The notes beneath the pieces were generated by a model. That model did no database searches and was not told the origin of the DNA. It was given only the letters and a program-made list of their open reading frames with translations. A stretch of 64,000 nucleotides of DNA. Origin: an uncultured Pelagibacteraceae bacterium (GTDB lineage: Bacteria > Pseudomonadota > Alphaproteobacteria > Pelagibacterales > Pelagibacteraceae). Shown piece after piece: positions 34,970-43,347 of this stretch (position 1 is the first letter of the stretch; every line of letters starts with the position of its first letter). The translations under genes were made by a program, and so were the position numbers. The stretch lies in contig CACGJO010000001.1 of the NCBI GenBank assembly GCA_902573425.1, forward strand, positions 1-64,000, in the 5' to 3' direction.

Positions 34970-35651
34970 TTTTAAATGATCCAAACTCTTTTTTTGATAT
35001 TGACTTAAATTTTACAGTGTCACCTGGTGATAAAATGCTTGTGTCTTTTTTATTTATATTGAATAGTTCGAATGGAGTTCTTCCTATAATATTCCATCCA
35101 CCAGGACTTTCGAAAGTATATATAGTACAAAATTTTTCGACTATACCTACAGATCCTTTGCTTATTTTTACACGTGGTGTATCTAACCTATCATGGTAGA
35201 GACTTTTATTAATATCTCCAAGAAAAGGTTGTCCTGGTACAAAACCAATCATGTAAACGAAAAAATTTGTTTCAAGATGTTTGGATACTATTTCTTTAAA
35301 GTTTAATTTGGTTTTTTTCTCTAATCTTTTAATATCTAAAGCAAATTCTTCATCATAACATATTGGGATTTCAACAATTTTTTTATTTTCAGGTAAGTTT
35401 ATTTTTGAATAATCACTGCTTTTAATAAATTCTATTATTTCCTGTGATTTAATTTGTCCTAATTCAAAATTAATAATTAATTTATTATATGATGGGGTGT
35501 AATTTAATATTCCTTTTAGCTTTCTGGTGTTTACTGACTGTTGAATGAAGTTAAAAAGTTTAATTACTTCTTTGTTTGTGCTTTTATTAACTTCATCACC
35601 AAAATCACAAGTGATGCCACAGTCTCCAATATTGGTTATTTTTTTTAACAT
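34962..35651 (-). CDS. pxpB: 5-oxoprolinase subunit B (KipI family)
   Basis: Partner of PxpC in the 5-oxoprolinase complex; the Bacillus KipI relative also regulates a sensor kinase. Diagnostic segments are VYMIGFVPGQPFLGDI, RVKISKGSVGIVEKFCTIYT and SPGGWNIIGRTPFELF. The length of 229 residues is typical. It is divergent from pxpA, with a shared 37-base intergenic region, so promoters of the two units must overlap. Confidence 0.94.
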   Translation of the reverse strand: MLKKITNIGDCGITCDFGDEVNKSTNKEVIKLFNFIQQSVNTRKLKGILNYTPSYNKLIINFELGQIKSQEIIEFIKSSDYSKINLPENKKIVEIPICYDEEFALDIKRLEKKTKLNFKEIVSKHLETNFFVYMIGFVPGQPFLGDINKSLYHDRLDTPRVKISKGSVGIVEKFCTIYTFESPGGWNIIGRTPFELFNINKKDTSILSPGDTVKFKSISKKEFGSFKNE

Positions 35652-35688
35652 AAATTGATATAATAGATATTATATAAAGGTTTAAAAT

Positions 35689-36462
35689 ATGGAAATTAAT
35701 ATTAATTGTGATCTTGGTGAAACTTCAAAGTTTTGCTCAACAGAAAATGACCCTTTACTATTGGGCATAGTTAATTCTGCAAATATTGCATGTGGTTATC
35801 ATGCTGGTGATAGACCTACAATGAAAAAGACTGTGGAAGTTTCAAAAAAAAATGGAGTAAGCATTGGTGCACATCCGTCTTTTAATGACCCTGACAATTT
35901 TGGAAGAAAAAGATTAAACCTGCCTCCTTTAGAGATAAAGAAATTGATAATTGATCAAATTAATATTTTAAACGAAATTGCTGAAAAAGACTCTATGAAA
36001 GTAACCCACGTAAAACCACACGGAGCTTTAAATAATATGGCTTGTGAAAATTTCGAATTAGCAAATATTATTGCGAAATCCATCATTGAGGCAAATCAAG
36101 ATTTGATCTTCCTTGTTCCAACTGGTTCTGAAATGGAAAAAGCAGGAAAAAAACTCAATATGAAAATAGCAGCAGAAATATTCGCAGATAGGAATTATGA
36201 AGATGACGGAAATTTAGTTTCAAGATCAAAACCGAACGCTCTAATTACAGACCCTGAAATTGCAAAAAAACATGTTATAAAAATGGTTAAATCCCAATCA
36301 TTAAATTGTTTTTCAGGTAAACAAATCCCATGCGAAATTGATTCAATTTGTGTTCATGGAGATGGTAAAAGTGCAGTTGATACTGCAAATACAATTAAAA
36401 GTGGCCTAATAGAAAGTGGTGTGACGCTTAGACCTTTGGATAAATTAAAAAAATTTGCCTAA
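35689..36462 (+). CDS. pxpA: 5-oxoprolinase subunit A (LamB/YcsF family)
   Basis: Third component of the 5-oxoprolinase complex, a polysaccharide-deacetylase-like barrel. It begins EININCDLGETSKFC and shows NIACGYHAGDRPTMKKTVEV, GAHPSFNDPDNFGR and THVKPHGALNNMAC, all family hallmarks with metal-binding Asp and His. It is 257 residues. It is divergent from pxpBC, an unusual split for genes that encode one enzyme. The next plus-strand genes are not obviously related. Confidence 0.95.
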   Translation: MEININCDLGETSKFCSTENDPLLLGIVNSANIACGYHAGDRPTMKKTVEVSKKNGVSIGAHPSFNDPDNFGRKRLNLPPLEIKKLIIDQINILNEIAEKDSMKVTHVKPHGALNNMACENFELANIIAKSIIEANQDLIFLVPTGSEMEKAGKKLNMKIAAEIFADRNYEDDGNLVSRSKPNALITDPEIAKKHVIKMVKSQSLNCFSGKQIPCEIDSICVHGDGKSAVDTANTIKSGLIESGVTLRPLDKLKKFA

Positions 36463-36469
36463 ATACAAT

Positions 36470-36952
36470 ATGTTCAAAAGAATATTTATTATTTTAATTG
36501 CTGCATTTATTTTTGTGCAATACGTCGGTACATCACATGGTGCAAGTAGTGATAGTAGTAGTGATAATTATTTAGATCAATATAAAGATGCAAAAAAACT
36601 TATTTTAAAAGCTAAAAGTTTAGAAGAAAAAAATAAAGTCGATCGGGCTACTAAATTATATTCTAAGGCCCTAGGAAAATTAGAACAAGCATACAAAACC
36701 GATAGAAACAATCCAGATATTCTTAATTATCTTGGTTTTACCTTAAGAAAAACAGGTAAATTAAAAGAGGCAGAACAATATTATTTAGCAGGTTTAAAAA
36801 TTAAACCCGATCATAATGGAATTAATGAATATTTAGGTGAATTATACGTTAATACTAATAGAATGGATCTAGCTAAAGAACGGTTAGCCGTTCTTAAAAA
36901 TTGTAATTGTGAAGAGTATTCAGAATTAAAAGAAATAATTGAAAAAAAATAA
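36470..36952 (+). CDS. TPR-containing secreted or periplasmic protein
   Basis: From the ATG at 36470 the protein has an N-terminal signal peptide (FKRIFIILIAAFIFVQYVG, cut near SHGA). A helical region with tetratricopeptide repeats follows: ATKLYSKALGKLEQAYKTDR, then ILNYLGFTLRKTGKLKEAEQ and YYLAGLKIKPDHNGINEYLG. The track start (36455) is a TTG within pxpA. Two to three TPR units suggest a scaffold for protein interaction in the periplasm. It abuts the DoxX gene, probably one operon. Confidence 0.85.
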   Translation: MFKRIFIILIAAFIFVQYVGTSHGASSDSSSDNYLDQYKDAKKLILKAKSLEEKNKVDRATKLYSKALGKLEQAYKTDRNNPDILNYLGFTLRKTGKLKEAEQYYLAGLKIKPDHNGINEYLGELYVNTNRMDLAKERLAVLKNCNCEEYSELKEIIEKK

Positions 36953-37339
36953 ATGCATATTGTTGAAGTTCTAGGTAGAATTTTTATTTCCTCATTATTT
37001 ATTGTTGAAGCAATTAGGAAGTTTTTTTCTCCTGATGAGGGGATGATATATATGTCTGATTATGGAGTTCCTGAAATACTTTTTTACCCTTCTTTAATAT
37101 TTGAGTTTGTGATTCCTTTAATATTGATTGCGGGTTTTAAAACTAGATTCTTTGCTTCTCTTCTATTTTTATTTGTTTTATCGGTAACAGTAATTTTTCA
37201 CACAGATTTTAGTAATAATATGCAGATGATATCTTTCTTAAAAAATCTTGCAATTATGGGAGGTTTATTAATAATCATTTCAAACAAACCGCAAATGTGT
37301 AGTATTGATTATTATTTAGAATCAAAAAAAGGTAATTAA
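36953..37339 (+). CDS. DoxX family membrane protein
   Basis: A 128-residue protein with four transmembrane helices. The opening VLGRIFISSLFIVEAIRKFF, and then GFKTRFFASLLFLFVLSVTV, fit the DoxX/SURF4-like superfamily. Members are associated with redox or sulfur metabolism, but no activity can be deduced here. It begins one base after the TPR gene ends and is followed 2 bases later by the next gene, so the three are probably co-expressed. Confidence 0.88.
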   Translation: MHIVEVLGRIFISSLFIVEAIRKFFSPDEGMIYMSDYGVPEILFYPSLIFEFVIPLILIAGFKTRFFASLLFLFVLSVTVIFHTDFSNNMQMISFLKNLAIMGGLLIIISNKPQMCSIDYYLESKKGN

Positions 37340-37341
37340 TT

Positions 37342-37785
37342 TTGCCAAAAGAAAAAGATATTTATAAATTATTCAAACCTCAATTAACCCCAAAAGAAAT
37401 GCTAGAGCATGGTGTCTTTGGAGGTTCATATTTTAAAGATAAAGAAATGGAAGAATTTCCAAAATCTTGGTTTAAGAAAGCCAAACTAAGTAAAAATTTT
37501 GATGTAGAATTAAATAGATTCAAAATTAAATCAGGACTGCCTCGGGAAGAATGGATTAAAAAAGGATGGATTTTTAAAGAAGATCCGCTTGGTTGGTTTC
37601 AATGGTACTGCAGGTATACAAATGGAAGAAGATTAAAAGGAATGGATGAAATTCAAATTCAAAGATGGCTTAATTTTACAAGACATGTAAAAGCAATTAT
37701 AAAAAATTGTGATAAGAATGATTTATCTTGTAGAAGAAGACAAAGGCAAGCCATACTTCAGTGGGCTTACGATCCATTCATTTAA
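37342..37785 (+). CDS. Conserved uncharacterised protein, Trp/Arg-rich, TTG start
   Basis: A 147-residue soluble protein. The TTG start is retained because the first residues (KLFKPQLTPKEMLEHGVFGG) look like the conserved opening of this family, found in many bacteria and some eukaryotes. Other recognisable parts are LPREEWIKKGWI, DPLGWFQWYCRYTNGRR and DLSCRRRQRQAILQWAYD. Many Trp and Arg residues suggest nucleic acid or nucleotide contact, but no function is known. Its end overlaps the convergent dctM gene by 8 bases. Confidence 0.82.
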   Translation: MPKEKDIYKLFKPQLTPKEMLEHGVFGGSYFKDKEMEEFPKSWFKKAKLSKNFDVELNRFKIKSGLPREEWIKKGWIFKEDPLGWFQWYCRYTNGRRLKGMDEIQIQRWLNFTRHVKAIIKNCDKNDLSCRRRQRQAILQWAYDPFI

Positions 37786-39088
37786 GTGGTTGAATCATTT
37801 TCTCAGGCAGCCATAAAGCCAGTTGAGGAAAAGAAATTATTATAACTACAGCTAAAATCATTAATAAAAATAATGGAAAGGCACTTCTGGCTATAAAGCC
37901 CATATCCCTTTTTGCCATTCCTTGAAGCACAAATAAATTGAAACCAACAGGAGGAGTAATTTGAGCCATTTCGACTACGATAACTAAATAAATTCCAAAC
38001 CAAATCATATCGAACCCAGCTTGTCGTATCATGGGTTCAATTATAGCCATAGTTAAAACAACAGCTGATATTCCATCCAAAAACATTCCAAGTATTATGT
38101 AAAAAATTGTTAAAACAAGAAGCAACATGTAAGGTGATAACTCAAGTGTATCTATAAAGACTGCTAAGTTTTTTGGTAACCCTGTAAATGCCATTGCTAA
38201 CGTTAAAAAAGATGATCCAGCCAAAATAAAAGCAATCATGCAAGATGTTTTGGTTGCTCCTAACAATGATTTACTAAACGATTCTTTTGTTAAACTTTTC
38301 TGAAAAAAAGATAATACTAAAGCCCCTAAAACACCAAGTGAAGCTGCTTCGGTTGCTGTTGCAACACCTGCATAAATAGATCCAATAACTGCAAAAATTA
38401 AAAGTATTACAGGCAATAACTGGCCAGATTGTTTTATTTTATCAATAAATGAAAAATCTTCACTTATTATTGGCATTATCTTTTTATTCTTTAGAGACCA
38501 CCCGACCACATAGATCATAAACAAAAGAGCTAAACCAATTCCTGGTATAATGCCTGCAATAAAAAGTTTTGCGATAGACTCTTCAACAGTAACACCATAA
38601 ATAATCAAAATAATTGATGGGGGAATTAAAAGACCCAGTGTCCCCGATCCAGCTAGAGTTCCTAATAAAAACCTTTCTGGATAATTTCTTTTTCTAAGTT
38701 CTGGTATAGACATTTTTCCAACAGTAGCCACAGTTGCGGCAGAAGATCCAGATATAGCGGCAAATATAGCACAGCCTAAAATGTTAACGTGTATTAAACC
38801 ACCAGGTAATTTTGATAGCCAAGGAGATAATCCTCTAAATAAATTTTCTGAAAGTCTGGTTCTAAATAAAATTTCTCCCATCCAAACAAAAAGAGGAAGG
38901 GCTGTTAAAGACCAAGAGGATGCCATGCTCCACATGGTTGTGGCCATCGCGTCTCCGACTGGTCTTGACGTAAACATGATCATTCCAATTGTAGAAACCC
39001 CAATCATACTTATTCCAACCCAAATTCCTGATCCAAGAAAAAATAAAAGAACGCTGATAAAAAAAATCGTTAAATAAATTTCAGTCAT
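37778..39088 (-). CDS. dctM: TRAP transporter large membrane subunit (DctM type)
   Basis: The large permease subunit drives Na+-coupled import of a carboxylate delivered by the DctP protein. About 12 helices include FAAISGSSAATVATVGKMSIP and GTLAGSGTLGLLIPPSIILI, the conserved DctM motifs. The track start at 39100 is TTG; the ATG at 39088 is preferred and overlaps dctQ by 8 bases. The product is about 436 residues. The substrate cannot be read from the permease. Confidence 0.93.
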   Translation of the reverse strand: MTEIYLTIFFISVLLFFLGSGIWVGISMIGVSTIGMIMFTSRPVGDAMATTMWSMASSWSLTALPLFVWMGEILFRTRLSENLFRGLSPWLSKLPGGLIHVNILGCAIFAAISGSSAATVATVGKMSIPELRKRNYPERFLLGTLAGSGTLGLLIPPSIILIIYGVTVEESIAKLFIAGIIPGIGLALLFMIYVVGWSLKNKKIMPIISEDFSFIDKIKQSGQLLPVILLIFAVIGSIYAGVATATEAASLGVLGALVLSFFQKSLTKESFSKSLLGATKTSCMIAFILAGSSFLTLAMAFTGLPKNLAVFIDTLELSPYMLLLVLTIFYIILGMFLDGISAVVLTMAIIEPMIRQAGFDMIWFGIYLVIVVEMAQITPPVGFNLFVLQGMAKRDMGFIARSAFPLFLLMILAVVIIISFPQLALWLPEKMIQPLK

Positions 39089-39572
39089 TAGATTTTTCAA
39101 TAAATATTTTTACAAAGTTATGTGTTATGCAGATAAAGAAAATAATCGAGCCTAGCGCCACACCAGTTTGTGGTATCCAAAGTAAAATTTCGTCTGCACC
39201 CTGGCTCCGCTCAGCAAGTTGTATTGAAACAATCCACATTTTAATAAAATAAAAAGCTAAAAAGCCTGAAAAAAATGTGGAGACTCCCAAGCACCAGAAA
39301 GTCAAAAATTTTAATAATTTTCCTTTGGCTTTCTCTAAAAATAAAGTAATTCGAATATGGGCATTTTCATTGAATGTATATGCAAGAGCTAAAAATGATG
39401 CTGATGCTAAGCTATAACCAGAGTATTCGGTTAAACCACGAATATAAAAACCAAAAATTCTTGAGGTTATTCCTAAAACAATAGTCCCTAAAATTAAGAT
39501 TAAAAAAATAGCTGCTAGGTATCCTGAGAATTTATAAAAAGAATTTAAAAATTTATCTAATTTTTGAAGCAT
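39081..39572 (-). CDS. dctQ: TRAP transporter small membrane subunit (DctQ type)
   Basis: A four-helix protein of 163 residues that bridges DctP and DctM. GLTEYSGYSLASASFLALAY and the following NENAHIRITLFLEKAKGKL are typical DctQ features. The ATG lies directly on the 3' arm of a 10-bp hairpin, so its ribosome binding site is unusual: there is no accessible Shine-Dalgarno apart from AGGG in the hairpin loop. It is followed by dctM. Confidence 0.92.
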   Translation of the reverse strand: MLQKLDKFLNSFYKFSGYLAAIFLILILGTIVLGITSRIFGFYIRGLTEYSGYSLASASFLALAYTFNENAHIRITLFLEKAKGKLLKFLTFWCLGVSTFFSGFLAFYFIKMWIVSIQLAERSQGADEILLWIPQTGVALGSIIFFICITHNFVKIFIEKSND

Positions 39573-39600
39573 AAAGGCCGTACCCTATTATACGGCCTTT
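39573..39600 (-). terminator. Intercistronic hairpin between dctP and dctQ
   Basis: On the minus strand AAAGGCCGTA and TACGGCCTTT form a perfect 10-bp stem with an 8-base loop, ending immediately before the dctQ ATG. Only three T residues follow the GC part, so it should be a partial attenuator or mRNA-stabilising end that favours the abundant binding protein over the membrane subunits. Confidence 0.8.
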
Positions 39601-39615
39601 TTGCCTAAATTAAAT

Positions 39616-40587
39616 TTATTTATAAGCCGATAAAACAGCTTGTCCTCTTGAACCAGCTCTACCAGCCCATTCTTTGGCCATAGTAGCACCAGTTTTTTCA
39701 AAATGACTTTGTAAAGCTGCATTAACTTTTCCAACTACCATTCCAGCATCTGCTAGAGCTTTTTTATCTGCAACATTACCTTGTTTAGATAAGTTCCAGC
39801 CTTTTCTCTCAGCAACTGCTGCTTGTTTCATAACTATTTTTTTAGTTGCATCGTCTAGCTTGTTCCAAGCTTTTTTATTTACAACAACCATGTTTTTTGG
39901 AAACCACGCTGCAATATCATAAAAATATTTAACACCGTTTTCCCAAATTTTACTATTTTTACCAGTTGTTGGTGACGTGATCATACTTTCAACCATTCCA
40001 GTTGAGAATGCTTGGCTGATCGCAACAGCTTCTAGTTTAGTTGGTTTCATACCAGTTAATTCTGCAATTCTAATTGTTGCAGAGTTATATGCTCTAAACT
40101 TAAGACCCTTAAGATCGCTTACAGAGTTAATTGCTTTTTTACTGTACAGACCTTGAGCTGGCCACGGAACTGCGTAAAGGAAAACTAGTCCTTTTTCATC
40201 AAGTCCTTTAACCAATTCTGGCTTAGAAGCTTTATAAAGTTTTTGAGCATCTGCGTAAGTTTGAGCAACAAAAGGAATAGAATCTACTTCTAATAATGGA
40301 TCAAAACTTCCATGAGCAGACATAAATCTTTCACCGATTTGTGTTTGTCCAGTTTGTACAGCTCTTAAAATAGCTCCACCTTTAAATAAAGAACCACCTG
40401 GGTGAGTCTTAATTGTAAGTTTACCACCTGTCTTTTCAGTAACAGCATTTGCAAATTCTGTTGCGTTTGCTGAATGGAAATTGCCTGCTCCATATGCTAG
40501 AGCCATATTCCATGTCTCTGCTTGAGCAGCACCCATACTGATAAGTAAAGAGGTAAGTATTACACTTATTTTTTTAATTATTTTCAT
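39616..40587 (-). CDS. dctP: TRAP transporter substrate-binding protein (DctP type)
   Basis: Periplasmic solute receptor of the TRAP system. It has a cleavable signal peptide (MKIIKKISVILTSLLISMG, cut near AQAE) and typical DctP segments such as KAINSVSDLKGLKFRAYNSA and GMVESMITSPTTGKNSKIWE. The carboxylate-binding Arg is in KFRAYNS. At 323 residues it is standard. It starts with GC-richer codons than its neighbours, in keeping with high expression. The substrate is unknown; C4-dicarboxylates are only the default guess. Confidence 0.93.
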   Translation of the reverse strand: MKIIKKISVILTSLLISMGAAQAETWNMALAYGAGNFHSANATEFANAVTEKTGGKLTIKTHPGGSLFKGGAILRAVQTGQTQIGERFMSAHGSFDPLLEVDSIPFVAQTYADAQKLYKASKPELVKGLDEKGLVFLYAVPWPAQGLYSKKAINSVSDLKGLKFRAYNSATIRIAELTGMKPTKLEAVAISQAFSTGMVESMITSPTTGKNSKIWENGVKYFYDIAAWFPKNMVVVNKKAWNKLDDATKKIVMKQAAVAERKGWNLSKQGNVADKKALADAGMVVGKVNAALQSHFEKTGATMAKEWAGRAGSRGQAVLSAYK

Positions 40588-40727
40588 ATGTCCCCCTATA
40601 ATTAATAAAGAGGTATTTCACATTCATGCTTTGTAAATTGCAAGACCTTTTTTTTTGCATAACAGACCCATTTTGATTAAATATTACTTTAAAATTTGCT
40701 GATATACTAATATAAGTACTATTTTAA

Positions 40728-41366
40728 ATGACTGACATAATACTACTCCCAAAAGTAATAATTTTTTTTCAAATAGTTTTTATCGATATTGTTATGGCTG
40801 CAGATAATGCAATTATTATTGGTTTAATTGCATCTTCTTTTGCCTCTAAGGATAGAAAGAGAATAATACTTCTTGGTGTTTTTGGAGCTTTTCTTTTTAG
40901 AGTAATTTTTGCTGCAATAACGGTTCAACTTTTACAGTATCCGATACTGAAAGTTGTGGGTGGTGCATTATTAATTTGGATTATTGTAAAGTTAATTAAA
41001 GATTTAGAAATCTTTGATGCTTTAAAAACTTCTAAACAACAAACACCTAAGCCAAAAAAACCACCATCATTTGCTTCGGCAGTTTATGCAATAGTAGTTG
41101 CTGATGTTACATTAAGTTTTGATAACGTTTTAGGAGTTGCGGCTGCTGCTAAAAATGAAACAGGACTATTAATCTTTGGTTTATTATTATCAGTTCTTTT
41201 AGTTGGAACTGTAGCAACTTTTTTTGCAAATTATATTAAAAATCATAAATGGGTTGGTGTTCTTGGATTAGTGGTAATTCTTTTTGTGGCTGTTCAGTTA
41301 ATTCTGGGTGGTACAAATGAAATTTACCCAGGAACAATCCCAGAATTTATTTTGAAGGTTATTTAG
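40728..41366 (+). CDS. TerC family membrane protein (YjbE-like)
   Basis: A 212-residue protein with seven helices. IVFIDIVMAADNAIIIGLIA and the second-half VVADVTLSFDNVLGVAAAAK carry the paired Asp-Asn motifs of the TerC superfamily, which export metals such as manganese. It is the short form, similar to the YjbE branch. It stands alone on the plus strand between TRAP and TTT transporter operons; the last 8 bases overlap tctA. Metal export is inferred from family. Confidence 0.9.
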   Translation: MTDIILLPKVIIFFQIVFIDIVMAADNAIIIGLIASSFASKDRKRIILLGVFGAFLFRVIFAAITVQLLQYPILKVVGGALLIWIIVKLIKDLEIFDALKTSKQQTPKPKKPPSFASAVYAIVVADVTLSFDNVLGVAAAAKNETGLLIFGLLLSVLLVGTVATFFANYIKNHKWVGVLGLVVILFVAVQLILGGTNEIYPGTIPEFILKVI

Positions 41367-42855
41367 ACTTCAAACTTATATAACTTTGCCAAGAAAAAAT
41401 TAAAATTGTAAACGCCAAAATTATTGCTGTTAATGGCCTATCATATAAAAAATTAAAAGATCCATCACTAATTAAAAGTGATCTTCTCAAATTTTCCTCC
41501 ATCAATCCTCCTAAAACAAATGCTAATATCAATGGTGGCATGGGAAATTTATAAAGTCTCAACCCTGTTGCAACTACAGCAATACCTATCATTAAAAAAA
41601 TATCAAAAGTGTTGAATGACATTAAATAAATTCCAGTCACTGAGAAAAATAAAATCATTGGTATTAAAAATGTTCTTGGGACTGCAAGAATTCTTGCAAT
41701 ATAAGGTATTAAGGGCAAGTTAAGTATGAGAAGAATAACCATTCCTACGTACATTGACATTATAACTGACCAAAATATTTCAGGGTTTGTCATATAAAGT
41801 CTTGGTCCAGGTTGGATACCAAAGCCTAATAAAGCACCAAGCATAACTGCCGTTGTTCCACTACCGGGTATGCCGAGAGTTAGTAATGGAACAAAAGAAC
41901 CCGAACACGCAGCATTATTTGCTGTTTCTGGTGCTGCTAAGCCGTGAACACTACCCTTTCCAAATTTTTCTTTTTCTTCCTTATTGACAAAATTTCTTTC
42001 CATACCATAAGCCAAAAAAGACGCGATAGTTGAGCCTGCACCAGGAAGCACTCCAACTATAAAACCAATTACCGAAGACCTTGGAATAGTTTTTAATGTT
42101 TTTTTTGTCTCATCTTTATCAAGTTTTATAGATCCCAGTTCTTTAAGCGATATGGCTTTAGCGGCACTACTTGGGTCTGTTCCTCTTAAAATAATCGTTA
42201 AAGCTTCACTCATTGCAAATGTAGCCATAACTACAAGAACAAAACTTATTCCGTCAGATAAATTCATATTGTTAAAAGTAAATCTAGGTATATCAGATAG
42301 CGTATCTTGACCTACACATGCTAACATCAAACCTAACACCGCCATCATCATTGCTTTAAGAAATTGTCCTTTAGAAGAAAAAGCTGCTACAGCTGTTAAA
42401 CCAAGTATCATTAGTGCAAAATAATCTGGTGATCTAAAAGATAAACTTATTTTCGATAGACTAGGTGCTGCAAATAATAAAAAAATTGCAGCAATTGTTC
42501 CTCCGGCAAATGAACTGTAAGCGGCAATCGCAAGTGCTTTTCCAGCTTTTCCCTGTTGCGCCATCGGATATCCATCAAAAGATGTTGCCACTGTTCCAGG
42601 GATTCCTGGGGCATTTATTAATATTGATGATGTTGATCCTCCAAAAACTGCACCGTAATAAACCCCTGCCATTAATATCAATCCTGTAGCAGGATCAAAT
42701 CCATAGGTGATTGGTATCATTAAAGCAATTGCAGTCATTGGTCCAAGACCTGGGAGCATTCCTATTATTGTTCCAAAAAAGCACCCCATAACCACCATTA
42801 AAATATTTTTTAATGATAAGGCTGTATTTAAACCGATTAAAATACCTTCAATCAT
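41359..42855 (-). CDS. tctA: Tripartite tricarboxylate transporter large subunit TctA
   Basis: The 12-helix permease of a TTT transporter. Clear hallmarks are MLPGLGPMTAIALMIPITYG, GGSTSSILINAPGIPGTVAT, GVLPGAGSTIASFLAYGMER and GIPGSGTTAVMLGALLGFGI. The length of 498 residues is typical. It overlaps tctB by 4 bases (ATGA). The order tctC-tctB-tctA on one strand is complete in the window. Confidence 0.96.
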   Translation of the reverse strand: MIEGILIGLNTALSLKNILMVVMGCFFGTIIGMLPGLGPMTAIALMIPITYGFDPATGLILMAGVYYGAVFGGSTSSILINAPGIPGTVATSFDGYPMAQQGKAGKALAIAAYSSFAGGTIAAIFLLFAAPSLSKISLSFRSPDYFALMILGLTAVAAFSSKGQFLKAMMMAVLGLMLACVGQDTLSDIPRFTFNNMNLSDGISFVLVVMATFAMSEALTIILRGTDPSSAAKAISLKELGSIKLDKDETKKTLKTIPRSSVIGFIVGVLPGAGSTIASFLAYGMERNFVNKEEKEKFGKGSVHGLAAPETANNAACSGSFVPLLTLGIPGSGTTAVMLGALLGFGIQPGPRLYMTNPEIFWSVIMSMYVGMVILLILNLPLIPYIARILAVPRTFLIPMILFFSVTGIYLMSFNTFDIFLMIGIAVVATGLRLYKFPMPPLILAFVLGGLMEENLRRSLLISDGSFNFLYDRPLTAIILAFTILIFSWQSYISLKSK

Positions 42856-43322
42856 CCGATTATCCCTAAATATTTTAACAAAGGGTCTCTAAGATAAATG
42901 TTTAAGGCTCCATGAAGTAAAAACATAAATACAGCTACAAATGGGAAAGAAAAAATAAGCATTAGTTTCCATCTTCTCTCCCCTAAAAAATAATAAGATA
43001 GTAACAAGAAAATTGACGTTGATAAAAAGAACCCAACTTTTAATATAGTAAGGCCATAAAAAATCATAATAATAATCAAATAAATTACTTTTTTATAATC
43101 CAAAACATTGTGATTTACCTTTTCGACTGATTTTTCAGGAAGAAGAATTTGTAATCCAGCAAAAAACATGCCTGCATAACCAAGATAAATTGGAAAGGTT
43201 TTAGCGTTAAAAGGTGAGTTTACGTCGAATGCGAAAACTTGTATTTGATTAGCTGTATAAAGGTAAAAGGCCGATAAAACAAAGAAGAGCAGTGAAATAA
43301 TTTTGACTGAACTTATTTTCAC
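42852..43322 (-). CDS. tctB: Tripartite tricarboxylate transporter small subunit TctB
   Basis: A 156-residue protein with four helices (around 8-25, 46-62, 80-115, 125-143), as in TctB. FPIYLGYAGMFFAGLQILLP is the usual conserved region. The start codon is GTG, preceded by a strong Shine-Dalgarno GGAGG a few bases upstream. It is placed between tctC and tctA. Confidence 0.88.
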   Translation of the reverse strand: MKISSVKIISLLFFVLSAFYLYTANQIQVFAFDVNSPFNAKTFPIYLGYAGMFFAGLQILLPEKSVEKVNHNVLDYKKVIYLIIIMIFYGLTILKVGFFLSTSIFLLLSYYFLGERRWKLMLIFSFPFVAVFMFLLHGALNIYLRDPLLKYLGIIG

Positions 43323-43347
43323 CGCTCCTCCTTTAAATCCTAATGGA

